DNA of 56,049 nt from an uncultured Eubacteriales bacterium (GTDB lineage Bacteria; Bacillota; Clostridia; Oscillospirales; Acutalibacteraceae): assembly GCA_949296825.1 (NCBI GenBank), contig CASFQZ010000032.1:1-56049 (forward strand), in the 5' to 3' direction. Within the stretch, counting starts at the first letter, position 1, and every line of letters begins with the position of its first letter. The notes under the pieces are model-generated. The model searched no databases, was not told where the DNA came from, and saw only the letters and a list, made by a program, of their open reading frames with translations. The translations under genes were made by a program, and so were the position numbers. This document shows positions 44,559 to 53,595 of this stretch, piece by piece.

Positions 44559-44912
44559 ATGATTTATCTCAAGGCTTTTTTTGTCGGCGGCGTGATTTGT
44601 GCGGTCGGTCAGATTCTTCTGGACCGCACCAAATGGACCCCCGCGCGGATTTTGGTCGGGTTTGTCTGCATCGGCGTGGTGCTCGGCGCGCTGGGACTTT
44701 ATGAGCCGCTGGTGGATTTTGCCGGTTGCGGCGCGTCGGTTCCCCTGACGGGCTTCGGCAATCTTCTGGCAAAGGGCACTGCCAAAGCCGTCGCCGAACA
44801 GGGTCTGATCGGCGCGCTGACCGGTCCGCTGACCGCCGGAGCGGGCGGCATTCTGGCGGCGGTGCTCAGCGCATTGGCGGTCTCCTTCCTGACCAAGCCG
44901 AGGGCAAAATAA
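44559..44912 (+). CDS. spoVAE: stage V sporulation protein AE
   Basis: A 117-residue membrane protein of the SpoVA dipicolinic acid channel in the spore inner membrane. The sequence matches SpoVAE (AEb form) throughout: MIYLKAFFVGGVICAVGQ, WTPARILVGFVCIGVVLGA, GLYEPLVDFAGCGASVPLTG and a Gly/Ala-rich C-terminal helix pair. It is normally encoded directly after spoVAC and spoVAD. Here it stands alone between an Sfp-type gene and rnhA. The ATG follows GAGGATAG. Confidence 0.93.
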   Translation: MIYLKAFFVGGVICAVGQILLDRTKWTPARILVGFVCIGVVLGALGLYEPLVDFAGCGASVPLTGFGNLLAKGTAKAVAEQGLIGALTGPLTAGAGGILAAVLSALAVSFLTKPRAK

Positions 44913-44925
44913 AACCGCCGGATAA

Positions 44926-45360
44926 TCAGCGGTATTGGTCGATCCTGCGGACTGCTTCCCTGTCGCACCGCTCATTTTCCGGGTGACCGTTGTGCCCGCG
45001 GATCCACACAAAGCGAATTTGATGGGGCGCAGCGGCTTGCAGATAGCTTTCCCAAAGCTCCCGGTTGGGCACGGGCTTATTGTCGCTTTTGCGCCAGCCC
45101 TTTTTTTGCCAGCCGAAAACCCAGCCCTTGGACACGGAATCGGCAACGTATTTGGAGTCGGTGGTGATCACGACCTCACAGGGACGGTTCAGCGCTCGCA
45201 GCCCCTCGATCACCGCCGTCAGCTCCATGCGGTTGTTGGTCGTTGCCCCGTCCCCGCCGCTGAGCTGCTTTTCATATTTACCATATCGCAAAATGCAACA
45301 CCAGCCGCCGGGTCCCGGGTTGCCGGAACAGGCGCCGTCGGTAAACATCTGTACTTCCAC
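44926..45360 (-). CDS. rnhA: ribonuclease HI
   Basis: A 144-residue RNase H that cleaves the RNA strand of RNA:DNA hybrids. The four acidic active-site residues are present: Asp in [14 protein letters not shown], Glu in [13 protein letters not shown], Asp in TTDSKYV and Asp in NERCDREA. The GTG start at 45360 has AAAGGATGGG upstream and fits the family N-terminus. The 3' end converges with spoVAE. It has a consensus promoter at 45384-45412. Confidence 0.94.
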   Translation of the reverse strand: MEVQMFTDGACSGNPGPGGWCCILRYGKYEKQLSGGDGATTNNRMELTAVIEGLRALNRPCEVVITTDSKYVADSVSKGWVFGWQKKGWRKSDNKPVPNRELWESYLQAAAPHQIRFVWIRGHNGHPENERCDREAVRRIDQYR

Positions 45361-45383
45361 GCGATCCCATCCTTTCGCTGAAT

Positions 45384-45412
45384 ATTATACCCGCCGCCGA
45401 AAATTTTGTCAA
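45384..45412 (-). promoter_or_regulatory. consensus sigma-A promoter for rnhA
   Basis: Minus-strand TTGACA (45407-45412), 17-bp spacer, TATAAT (45384-45389). A plus-strand TTGTCA-17-TAAAAA (45406-45434) overlaps it and may serve the divergent nucleotidyltransferase gene, so the two -35 elements share bases. Confidence 0.85.
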
Positions 45413-45474
45413 CGAGGGGTTATTTTCCTAAAAACGGGCAAAATAGCAATAAAATCGTTGAAAGGATGATCGGT

Positions 45475-47781
45475 TTGAAAGCAGTGATTTTGGCAGGCGG
45501 CGAAGGGAAGCGCCTGCGGCCTCTGACCGCCTTTACGCCAAAGCCCATGGTGCCCCTGTTTGGCAAGCCGGTGCTGTCTGACCTGCTGCGGCGGCTGAAA
45601 AACGCCGGCGTGCAGGAAGCGGTGCTGACGCTGCGCTATCTGCCCGAACAGATCCGCCATACCTTCGGCGGCGAATTTGAGGGGATGCGGCTCGGGTACC
45701 GCGTCGAACGGCAGCCGCGGGGCACGGCGGGCGCGGTGCGCGACGCGGCGGCGGGCTTTGACGAGCCCTTTTTGATTGTCAGCGGCGACGGGGTCTGTGA
45801 TTTTGATTTTGAAAAAATCATGGCGTTTCATCGGGAAAAGCAGAGCCGCTTTACCGTCGTTTGCCGTCGGGTGCGCGAGCCGGGCGAATACGGCTTGGTG
45901 CGCGTGGGCGAAGGGGGGCAGATCGTCGGATTTTCCGAAAAGCCCGGCTGGAACCGCACCGACACGGATTTAGCGAATACCGGCGTCTATGTCGCCGACC
46001 CGTCGGTCTTATCGCTGATCGACGAAGACAGCAGCGTGGATTTCGCGTCTGACGTCTTTCCCCGCCTTCTGCACGGCGGTCTGCCCTTTTTTGCCATGGA
46101 GCAGGAGGGATATTGGTGCGACATCGGCTCGCCCGAAAGCTATAAGGAATGCCACTGGGCTGTTCTGGACGGTAAGATAGACATCGCGCTGCCGAAAAAA
46201 CAAAAGGATGTTTACGGTGACGGCGCCCTGCCCGCCGGCAGTTTTACGATCATTCCGCCGGTCTGGTTCGGCAAGGGCGTCAGTGTCGGCAAAGACGCAG
46301 TCATCGGACCCTATGCCGTCGTCGGCGACGGCTGTTATATCGGCAAGGAAGCGACGGTGCGAAAATCCGTTTTGCAGCCGAAGGTTTTTCTGGGAGAAAA
46401 TTCGATGGTCAGCGACGCCGTGCTCTGCGAGGGGGTCAGCATCCGCCACAGCTGCCGTGTTTTTGAAAATGCCGTGATCGGCGCGCGAACCGTCGTCGGC
46501 GAAGGCTCCAGCGTTGCCGGCTCGGTAATCATCGACGCGGAAAAACAGGTGTCAAAGCACTCGGTCGTCTCCGAAAACATCCACGAAAACGGCGCAGCGC
46601 CGGAGCTTCTGGAGGACGGCGCCCTCAGCGGCGCGGCATTTACCGAGCTTTCGGTCAAAACGGCGGCGGCGCTGGGCGCGGCGTTCGGCAGCGTCCATAC
46701 CGGCAAATACCTGGCGCTGGGCAGCGACGGCAGAAACAGCTCCCTTGCCATCCTTTCCGCGTTCAGCGGCGGGGTGATTTCGGCGGGCGGCAATGTCTGG
46801 GATCTGGGGCGGGGCTTCGCTTCCGAATTTTTCTATATGCTCACCTACAGCGGAATGCATGGCGGCGCCTTTGTCAGCACCGAAAACGGCATGGTTTCCA
46901 TCCGTCTTTGCGGCAGCCACGGCATGGCGCCGGGCAGAAAGGAAACCCGTGACTGCGAGTACCGCTTCCGCCGCTCGGAGTTTACCGCCTGCAATCCGGA
47001 CCATTGCGGCTCGGTGCGGGAAATGGCGTATCTTTTGCCGATGTACCGCCGTCAGCTGGGGCTGTTTAAGGACGAATACTACGGCGCCCGCGCCTTTACC
47101 ATTGCGTCGGAAAACGAGGAAATCCGCGATTTCTGCCGGGAATTTTTCGGACGCCACTGCGTCGAGGAGGAGGGGCTGCCAACCTTTCATATCAGTCGGG
47201 ACGGCGGCAGCCTGACCCTGACGGACGAGCTGGGGGAGTTTGCCTCTTTTGATCATCTGACCGCCCTCTGCTGCTACGACGAGTTTTCCCAGGGCAACGA
47301 TGTTGCCGTGCCCTATGACGCGCCGAAGGTGATCGACCGCATGGCGCAGGAGAACGGCTGCCATGTGCTGCGTTGCTGCGACGAGGACGACGTCGCTTCC
47401 CCCGAGGCGGCAAAGCGCGTTGCCGACTGCGTCTGGAGCCGGGACGCGCTGTTCATGGCGGTAAAGCTTTTGGATATGAGCATTCGCCGTCACACCGACC
47501 TGCACGGACTGCTCAAGCAGCTGCCGGTGTTTTTTGTTTACGAAAAATCCATGGCGGTTTCCGACGGGCGCACCGGTGAAATTCTGCGCCGCTTCGGCGA
47601 GGAGAGTGAACGCCGCGCCGGCGCGGGCATCCGTATTTCCCGCCCGCAGGGCGATGTGCTGCTGACCGCTTCCTCCAAGGGAAAACGTATTCGGATTCTT
47701 GCCGAATCGGAAAATTCCGAGACGGCGAAGGAGCTGTGCGGCGCAATCGAGGACCAGATTTTTTCACTCATCAGCCGATGA
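45475..47781 (+). CDS. sugar-1-phosphate nucleotidyltransferase fused to a mutase-like domain
   Basis: A 768-residue protein. The N-terminal domain (about 1-235) is an NTP-transferase with LKAVILAGGEGKRLRPLT, the VSGDGVCDFD metal site and FSEKPGW. A left-handed helix of hexapeptide repeats (about 255-365) follows. The C-terminal half (about 395-765) is laid out like a phosphohexomutase, but the phosphoserine loop (TASHNP type) and the DGDxDR metal loop are not seen; the matching region reads GGAFVSTENG. It should make a nucleotide sugar, probably GDP-mannose or UDP/dTDP-glucose type, with a regulatory mutase-like domain. The TTG at 45475 has AAAGGA about 9 nt upstream and fits the family start; the ATG at 45466 sits against that site. 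Confidence 0.82.
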   Translation: MKAVILAGGEGKRLRPLTAFTPKPMVPLFGKPVLSDLLRRLKNAGVQEAVLTLRYLPEQIRHTFGGEFEGMRLGYRVERQPRGTAGAVRDAAAGFDEPFLIVSGDGVCDFDFEKIMAFHREKQSRFTVVCRRVREPGEYGLVRVGEGGQIVGFSEKPGWNRTDTDLANTGVYVADPSVLSLIDEDSSVDFASDVFPRLLHGGLPFFAMEQEGYWCDIGSPESYKECHWAVLDGKIDIALPKKQKDVYGDGALPAGSFTIIPPVWFGKGVSVGKDAVIGPYAVVGDGCYIGKEATVRKSVLQPKVFLGENSMVSDAVLCEGVSIRHSCRVFENAVIGARTVVGEGSSVAGSVIIDAEKQVSKHSVVSENIHENGAAPELLEDGALSGAAFTELSVKTAAALGAAFGSVHTGKYLALGSDGRNSSLAILSAFSGGVISAGGNVWDLGRGFASEFFYMLTYSGMHGGAFVSTENGMVSIRLCGSHGMAPGRKETRDCEYRFRRSEFTACNPDHCGSVREMAYLLPMYRRQLGLFKDEYYGARAFTIASENEEIRDFCREFFGRHCVEEEGLPTFHISRDGGSLTLTDELGEFASFDHLTALCCYDEFSQGNDVAVPYDAPKVIDRMAQENGCHVLRCCDEDDVASPEAAKRVADCVWSRDALFMAVKLLDMSIRRHTDLHGLLKQLPVFFVYEKSMAVSDGRTGEILRRFGEESERRAGAGIRISRPQGDVLLTASSKGKRIRILAESENSETAKELCGAIEDQIFSLISR

Positions 47782-47788
47782 AACAGCC

Positions 47789-47820
47789 AGGGAAGGGGAG
47801 ATGCTTCCTCTTCCCTTTTT
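47789..47820 (+). terminator. intrinsic terminator after the nucleotidyltransferase gene
   Basis: AGGGAAG / CTTCCCT stem with a purine-rich 14-nt loop and T5 tail. Confidence 0.65.
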
Positions 47821-47842
47821 CTCTGCCGCAGGTTCCAAGGTC

Positions 47843-47871
47843 TTGACTTTGTCTGGGAAAAATAGTAAAAT
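47843..47871 (+). promoter_or_regulatory. sigma-A promoter for the RNase J gene
   Basis: TTGACT (47843-47848), 17-bp spacer, TAAAAT (47866-47871). A second TATAAT at 47981-47986 lacks a clear -35. A hairpin GCCGCC-GTTTGTCA-GGCGGC (47995-48014) sits just before the AAAGGAG site. Confidence 0.75.
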
Positions 47872-48031
47872 ACAGAAGATACATAAAAATGGGGAAAAGC
47901 TGTCTTTGGCAAACAGAGATAGCGGAATTTCCGGTTTTTTGAATTTTGTAAATGGACCGTGAAGGCTTCGCGGTTTTGTGTATAATGTTACCATGCCGCC
48001 GTTTGTCAGGCGGCGCGAAAAGGAGAATTTC

Positions 48032-49822
48032 ATGCCAAGACAAAAGAATAATGATTTGTCAAACGTTCGTGTCGGCGCGAAAATCACGCCGGCTAAGAAG
48101 CCCCGTGCCCCGCGCACGGCGAAGACTGCACGGACGAAGAAGACTGCCGCGCCGAAAAAGAAAGAGGAGCCGATCCGCGTCTCCTTTTTGGGCGGGCTGA
48201 ATGAAATCGGCAAAAACATGACCGTCTTTGCCTATAAGGAGGATATGATCATCCTGGACTGCGGGATGAGCTTCCCGGACGCGGATATGCCCGGCGTAGA
48301 TCTGGTTTTGCCGGATTATACCTATATCACCCGCAATGCCGACAAAATTCGCGGCATCGTCATCACCCACGGTCATGAGGATCATATCGGCGGCTTGCCC
48401 TATCTTTTGAAGGAGGTCAATCTGCCTGTCTACGCCACCCGTCTGACGGCGGGGCTGATCCTCGGCAAGCTCAAGGAGCATAATCTGGATAAATCCGTCG
48501 AGCTGAATGTCATCAAGCCCGGCGATGTGATCCGGCTCGGCGAGTTTTCCGTCGAGGCGATCCATGTCAATCACTCGATCCCCGATCCCATCGGCGTGGC
48601 GATCCGCTGCGGCGGCGGGACGATTCTCCACACCGGCGACTTTAAGATAGATTCCACGCCCATTGACGGCGAGATCATTGATCTGGCGCGCTTTGCCGCC
48701 CTGGGTCGCGAGGGCGTGCTCTGCCTGATGAGCGATTCTACCAACGCCGAGCGTCAGGGCTACACCGAGAGCGAACGCAAGGTCGGCGGCTCGCTGAACC
48801 ATCTCTTCGCGCTGGCGGGCAAGCGGCGGGTCATCGTCGCCACCTTCGCCTCCAACATCCACCGTGTACAGCAGATCATTGATATTTCCGAGCATCTGGG
48901 CAGAAAGGTCGCCCTTTCGGGCAGAAGTCTGGAGAACGTGGTGGCGGTCGCCGAGGAGCTGGGGTATTTGAAGGTACCCGACGGGATCCTGATTTCGGTG
49001 GATGAGGTCAAAAAATACCCGGACGAAAAAATCACCCTGATTACCACCGGCAGCCAGGGCGAGCCGATGTCCGCCCTGACGCGGATGTCCTCCTGTGATC
49101 ATCGTAAGATTCAAATCACGCCCAACGATGTGGTCATTATCTCCGCCACGCCCATCCCCGGCAACGAAAAAACCGTCGGCAAGGTCATTGACGACCTGCT
49201 GAAGCTGGGCGCGGAGGTCTTCTATAATCAGATGTACGACGTGCACGTGTCCGGACACGCGCGGCAGGAAGAGCTGAAAATGATTTTGAGCATCGTCAAG
49301 CCGAAATATTTTATTCCGGTGCACGGCGAACGGAAGCACCTGACTGCCAACGCCTCTTTGGGCGAAGCGGTGGGCATTCCCCGCGAAAATATCCTGCTTG
49401 CCGCCAACGGCACACAGGTTGCCCTATCCCATTCCTCCATGAAAGCCGACGCCACCGTCCCCGCCGGGCGGGTCTTTGTGGACGGCTACGGCGTGGGCGA
49501 TGTGGGCAATATCATTCTGCGCGACCGCAAAAAGCTGTCGGAGGACGGATTGGTGGCGGTCAGCCTTGCGGTAGATACGGCAAGCGGCAGCATCGTTGCC
49601 GGACCGTCGATGGAGTCCCGCGGCTTTGTCTATGTCAAGGACGCGGAGGAGCTCTTTCATGATGCGGGAGAGCTGGTCGAAAAAATCGCCGCCCGCTATA
49701 CCAAAAAAGGCAGGATGGATATCCCAGCCGTAAAAAGCCATATCCGCGACGAGCTGGCGCGCTTCCTTTATGAGCGCACCAAGCGCGCCCCGATCGTGGT
49801 GCCGATTGTTTTAGAGTTTTAA
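48032..49822 (+). CDS. rnj: ribonuclease J
   Basis: A 596-residue metallo-beta-lactamase/beta-CASP RNase with 5'-3' exonuclease and endonuclease activity in RNA decay. Residues 1-45 are a basic, Lys/Ala/Pro/Thr-rich tail (KKPRAPRTAKTARTKK) not found in B. subtilis RNase J1. The metal site THGHEDHIGG lies near residues 112-121, with HTGDFKID and the beta-CASP motifs SDSTNAER, TGSQGEP and VHGERKHL. The start 48032 has AAAAGGAG. A longer frame from 47978 crosses the pre-SD hairpin and is less likely. The leader of about 155 nt may carry regulation. Confidence 0.93.
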   Translation: MPRQKNNDLSNVRVGAKITPAKKPRAPRTAKTARTKKTAAPKKKEEPIRVSFLGGLNEIGKNMTVFAYKEDMIILDCGMSFPDADMPGVDLVLPDYTYITRNADKIRGIVITHGHEDHIGGLPYLLKEVNLPVYATRLTAGLILGKLKEHNLDKSVELNVIKPGDVIRLGEFSVEAIHVNHSIPDPIGVAIRCGGGTILHTGDFKIDSTPIDGEIIDLARFAALGREGVLCLMSDSTNAERQGYTESERKVGGSLNHLFALAGKRRVIVATFASNIHRVQQIIDISEHLGRKVALSGRSLENVVAVAEELGYLKVPDGILISVDEVKKYPDEKITLITTGSQGEPMSALTRMSSCDHRKIQITPNDVVIISATPIPGNEKTVGKVIDDLLKLGAEVFYNQMYDVHVSGHARQEELKMILSIVKPKYFIPVHGERKHLTANASLGEAVGIPRENILLAANGTQVALSHSSMKADATVPAGRVFVDGYGVGDVGNIILRDRKKLSEDGLVAVSLAVDTASGSIVAGPSMESRGFVYVKDAEELFHDAGELVEKIAARYTKKGRMDIPAVKSHIRDELARFLYERTKRAPIVVPIVLEF

Positions 49823-49852
49823 CCGAAATTTTTCCGGAAAGGATGAGCATAG

Positions 49853-50293
49853 ATGGACGTTATTTTGACCCAGGATGTAAAGAGCCTCGGCAAAAAAGGC
49901 GAAAAGGTCAAGGTCAACGACGGCTACGGCAGAAATTTTCTGCTGCCGCGCGGGCTTGCCAAGGAGGCGAACGCCCAGGCGATCAGCGAATTGAAAAACC
50001 GCGAAGCCGCCACGGCATACCGCAAGGCGGAGGAGCTGAAAAAAGCAAAAGCGGACGCCGCCAAAATCGAAGGAAAAACCGTGGTTCTGACCGCCAAAGC
50101 CGGTCAGAACGGTAAGCTCTTCGGTTCGATCACCTCCAAGGAGATTGCCGAAGGTCTCGCGGCGCAGTACGGCGTCGCGGCGGACAAACGCAAAATCACC
50201 GTGCAGGAAATTAAAGCCTTCGGCACCTATGAATGTGAAGTAAAGCTGCACACGGAAGTGACGGCGAGCTGCTTTGTGCGCGTCGGCGAATAA
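49853..50293 (+). CDS. rplI: 50S ribosomal protein L9 (bL9)
   Basis: A 146-residue ribosomal protein with the two-domain bL9 layout. The N-terminal rRNA-binding domain DVILTQDVKSLGKKGEKVKV and GYGRNFLLPRGLA, a long connecting helix (about 50-75), and a C-terminal domain with LFGSITSKEIAE are visible. The ATG follows GGAAAGGATGAG, 30 bp after RNase J. It is the first gene of the conserved rplI-dnaB pair. Confidence 0.96.
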   Translation: MDVILTQDVKSLGKKGEKVKVNDGYGRNFLLPRGLAKEANAQAISELKNREAATAYRKAEELKKAKADAAKIEGKTVVLTAKAGQNGKLFGSITSKEIAEGLAAQYGVAADKRKITVQEIKAFGTYECEVKLHTEVTASCFVRVGE

Positions 50294-50310
50294 AAACGGA
50301 GGAGTCAGTT

Positions 50311-51684
50311 TTGGCGAGTGAAACGCGTTTTACACCGGAGGGCGAGCTGCCTTTTTCGCTGGAAGCGGAACAGGCGGTGCTTGGCTCCATCCTTTTGGAG
50401 CCGTCTTGCCTGAATACGGTGGCAATGACGCTGAAGGCGGAGCATTTCTACTTACAGCAGCACCGCGAAATTTATACCCATATGCTGGCGCTGGACGCTT
50501 CCTCCGGCGGCAAGCTGGATGCGCTTCTTCTTCTGCATTCATTAAAAGAAGATCAACTGTTTACCGACGAGGCGGGCAAAAATTATCTGTACCAGCTGGC
50601 GCAGAACGTGCCCACCACCGCCAATGTGGAGCCCTACGCGCGAATCATCAAGGAGAAATTTTATATCCGCAGTCTGATTTTGGCGTCCCGCGAAATCATC
50701 GAAAGTGCCCAGAGCGGCAACGAGGACGCCGAGCTGCTGTTGGATTTTGCCGAACAGAAAATTTATAATATCCGTCAGGGGCATACGGTTTCCGGACCGA
50801 GCCGCCTGGGCGACATCATTCCCGGCGTATATGAGCGGCTGCGGCAGCTGACCAGCGAGGACAGGGAGCAGTACATGGGGCTGAAGACCGGGTTTGAAGA
50901 GCTGGACCGGGTGACCACCGGTCTGAACAAGTCCGATCTGATCATCATCGGCGCGCGCCCCGCCATGGGTAAAACCAGCTTTGCGCTGAATCTGGCGCGC
51001 AACGTCGCTGTTCGCGGCCATAAGAAGGTGCTGTTCTTTTCGCTGGAAATGGGCAAGGAACAGCTGGCGCAGCGAATCGTCGCCACGGAGGCGCGGGTGG
51101 AGAGCACTAAAATGCGCTCCGGAAAATTCGATATGGCGGAATGGCAAAAGCTGGCGCAGGCGACAATGTTTCTTTCCGACATCGAGCTGTATTTTGACGA
51201 TACCTCCAACATTACCGTGCCGGAAATGAAGGCGCGTATCCGCCGCCTGAAAAATGTGGACTGCGTGATTATCGACTATTTGCAGCTGATGAAATCGGCG
51301 GTCAAAACCGATAACCGCGTACAGGAGGTAACCGAGATCACCCGCAGCCTTAAGCTGATGGCGAAGGACCTGAATATCCCGGTCATCACCTGCGCCCAGC
51401 TGGCGCGCGGCACCGAGCAGCGCGGCAAATCCCACAAGCCCCAGCTGTCCGATTTGCGTGAATCCGGCTCCATCGAGCAGGACGCCGACATTGTCATGAT
51501 GCTCTACCGGGACAATTATTATTCCGACGCCGGCGAGGACGGGCCCGCCCTGCCCAATACGGCGCAGGTCCTTGTACAGAAGAACCGCCACGGTCCCACC
51601 GCCGACATCAATCTGAACTGGATTCCCGAATATACCCTCTTTACCACAAAGGAAAATGACCGAAATGAAAACGAAAGCGCTTGA
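50311..51684 (+). CDS. dnaB: replicative DNA helicase DnaB (DnaC in Bacillus)
   Basis: A 457-residue hexameric helicase that unwinds DNA at the replication fork. The N-terminal domain (LPFSLEAEQAVLGSILLEP) precedes the RecA-like core. Motifs are Walker A GARPAMGKTS (about 213-222), Walker B-type VIIDYLQLM and the arginine-finger region LSDLRESGSIEQDADIV. The TTG start has ACGGAGGAG upstream, 17 bp after rplI. It carries no intein. The end overlaps tilS. Confidence 0.96.
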   Translation: MASETRFTPEGELPFSLEAEQAVLGSILLEPSCLNTVAMTLKAEHFYLQQHREIYTHMLALDASSGGKLDALLLLHSLKEDQLFTDEAGKNYLYQLAQNVPTTANVEPYARIIKEKFYIRSLILASREIIESAQSGNEDAELLLDFAEQKIYNIRQGHTVSGPSRLGDIIPGVYERLRQLTSEDREQYMGLKTGFEELDRVTTGLNKSDLIIIGARPAMGKTSFALNLARNVAVRGHKKVLFFSLEMGKEQLAQRIVATEARVESTKMRSGKFDMAEWQKLAQATMFLSDIELYFDDTSNITVPEMKARIRRLKNVDCVIIDYLQLMKSAVKTDNRVQEVTEITRSLKLMAKDLNIPVITCAQLARGTEQRGKSHKPQLSDLRESGSIEQDADIVMMLYRDNYYSDAGEDGPALPNTAQVLVQKNRHGPTADINLNWIPEYTLFTTKENDRNENESA

Positions 51685-53014
51685 GGCGATCCGGCGGTAC
51701 CAAATACCGCTGGCGGGGCGGGAAATCATCGTTGCCGTCTCCGGCGGCAGCGATTCCATGGCGCTGCTGCATTTTCTTCTGTCGCTGAAAGAGGAATTTT
51801 CTCTGACCCTGCGCGCCGCCCATGTCAACCACGGCATCAGGGGCGAGGAAGCGGACCGGGATGAAAGGCTGGTGCGAAAAACCTGCCTTTTGTGGGGTGT
51901 TCCCCTTGCCGTGCTGCGGGCGGATGTTCCTGCGCTGGCGAAAAAAAACGGCGAAGGGCTGGAGGAATGCGGCAGACGGGTGCGCTACGCTTTTTTTTCG
52001 TCTCTGTCGCCCGACGCTCTGATCGCCACCGCCCATCATGTCGAGGACGCGGCGGAGAGCTTCCTTCTTCATCTTTCCCGCGGCAGCGCCCTGGCGGGGC
52101 TGACCGGCATCGCGCCGGTGCGCGGGCGGCTGATCCGCCCGCTGATTGACTGTGATAAAAAAGAAATTTACGAATATTGCCGCCAATATCAAATCCCCTA
52201 TTCCGAGGACCGGACCAATCAGGACGAAGCCTACGCCCGCAATCGGCTGCGCCGGCGGGTGCTGCCGGCGCTTACCGCGATCAACCCGGCGTTTCTGCGC
52301 TGTTTTTCCCGCTCGGTTGCCCTTTTGCGGGAGGATGAAGCCTATCTGTCCCGGCAATGCGAAGCGTTGGCAACGGCTGCAAAGACGGAAGGCGGCTATC
52401 GGGTCGCCGGGCTGCTGCAGGCGCCCGCCGCCCTGCGTCACCGGCTGCTGTTTTTTGTGATAAAGACACTGACCGGCGATTTGCCGGAAGCGAGCCATGT
52501 CTTCGCGCTGGAGCAAATCCTTGCGTCAGGCGGCGCGGTAACCGTCCCCGGCGGTAAAACCGTCCAAAGCAACGGCACCCTGCTGTTTTTGCAAATAGAA
52601 CAAAACAACCCCCGTCCTGCTCCCTTGCTTTTTGATGAACTCCCATCGCAATGTTCTTTTGGAGAAAGAGAAATCTTTTTTTCCGAACAACCGCCGAAAA
52701 AATCTGAAAAAAATGGCGACGGGGTGTTTCAATATTCCGTCAATCATGATAGAATACTATATCCCGTGTTCCTGCGTACCCGCGAAGAGGGCGATTTCTT
52801 TCGTCCGGCGGGACGGGGCGTAAAAAAAACGCTGCGGCAGCTGTTTCGCGAAGCGAGGATTCCGCCTGAGGAGCGGGCAGGCTATGTGCTGCTCTGCGAC
52901 CAAAAGGGGATTTTTCTGGCGGAGCGCTTCGGCGTGGATGAACGGGTAAAAAATACGGGTGAAACTCCCTTGTATATTACGATTCGGAGAAAAAATCATG
53001 ACGGAAAACATTGA
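51665..53014 (+). CDS. tilS: tRNA(Ile)-lysidine synthase
   Basis: A 449-residue N-type ATP pyrophosphatase that adds lysine to C34 of the CAU-anticodon tRNA-Ile. The P-loop SGGSDS is at residues 26-31, followed by HVNHGIRGEEADRDE, ECGRRVRYAFF and TAHHVEDAAESFLLHLSRGS. The C-terminal substrate-binding domain ends in the TilS_C fold (about 370-449). ATG 51656 and 51665 are both possible: AAAGGA is 2 nt from the first and 11 nt from the second. The gene overlaps dnaB upstream and hpt downstream, so the three are translated as a unit. Confidence 0.94.
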   Translation: MKTKALEAIRRYQIPLAGREIIVAVSGGSDSMALLHFLLSLKEEFSLTLRAAHVNHGIRGEEADRDERLVRKTCLLWGVPLAVLRADVPALAKKNGEGLEECGRRVRYAFFSSLSPDALIATAHHVEDAAESFLLHLSRGSALAGLTGIAPVRGRLIRPLIDCDKKEIYEYCRQYQIPYSEDRTNQDEAYARNRLRRRVLPALTAINPAFLRCFSRSVALLREDEAYLSRQCEALATAAKTEGGYRVAGLLQAPAALRHRLLFFVIKTLTGDLPEASHVFALEQILASGGAVTVPGGKTVQSNGTLLFLQIEQNNPRPAPLLFDELPSQCSFGEREIFFSEQPPKKSEKNGDGVFQYSVNHDRILYPVFLRTREEGDFFRPAGRGVKKTLRQLFREARIPPEERAGYVLLCDQKGIFLAERFGVDERVKNTGETPLYITIRRKNHDGKH

Positions 53015-53534
53015 AAAAGTCCTGCTCTCTGCGCAGCAATTGCAGGCAAAGGTCGCCGAGCTGGGCGCAAAAATCAGCGAGGACTACCGCGGAAAAAAGC
53101 TGCTGATGGTCAGTGTGCTCAAAGGCTCCGTCGTCTTTATGGCGGATCTGATGCGCAGCGTGACGGTACCCTGCGAGATCGACTTCATGTCGGTCAAAAG
53201 CTATGGCGACGACACCAAATCCTCCGGCGAGGTGCGCATCACCAAGGACCTGGATCGCCCCATTGAAGGGTATGATCTGTTGATCGTCGAGGATATTCTC
53301 GACAGTGGCAGAACCCTTTCCTACCTGCGTCAGGTGCTCTCGGCGCGCCATCCGGCGAGCATTCGCCTCTGTACCCTTTTGGATAAGCCCGACCGCCGCG
53401 AAGCGATGGATGTCGCAGCCGATTATGTCGGCTTTACGATTCCCGACGCCTTTGTTGTCGGCTACGGGCTGGACTATGCCGAAAAATACCGCAATCTGCC
53501 CTATGTGGGCATTGTGGATCCGGATAAAGAATAA
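52998..53534 (+). CDS. hpt: hypoxanthine phosphoribosyltransferase
   Basis: A 178-residue purine salvage enzyme. The PRPP-binding motif VEDILDSGRTLSYL is intact, along with SVLKGSVVFMADLM near the N-terminus and DYVGFTIPDAFVVGYGLDY near the end. The order tilS-hpt-ftsH is conserved in Firmicutes. The ATG at 52998 (GGAGA 8 nt upstream) overlaps the tilS end by 17 bp; a longer frame from 52959 lies inside tilS. Confidence 0.95.
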   Translation: MTENIEKVLLSAQQLQAKVAELGAKISEDYRGKKLLMVSVLKGSVVFMADLMRSVTVPCEIDFMSVKSYGDDTKSSGEVRITKDLDRPIEGYDLLIVEDILDSGRTLSYLRQVLSARHPASIRLCTLLDKPDRREAMDVAADYVGFTIPDAFVVGYGLDYAEKYRNLPYVGIVDPDKE

Positions 53535-53595
53535 CCATTGACGGCGCTTTCGCCGTTCCGGCTGCGCCGGGCGCAGCCAAAGGAGTGATTTTTGC

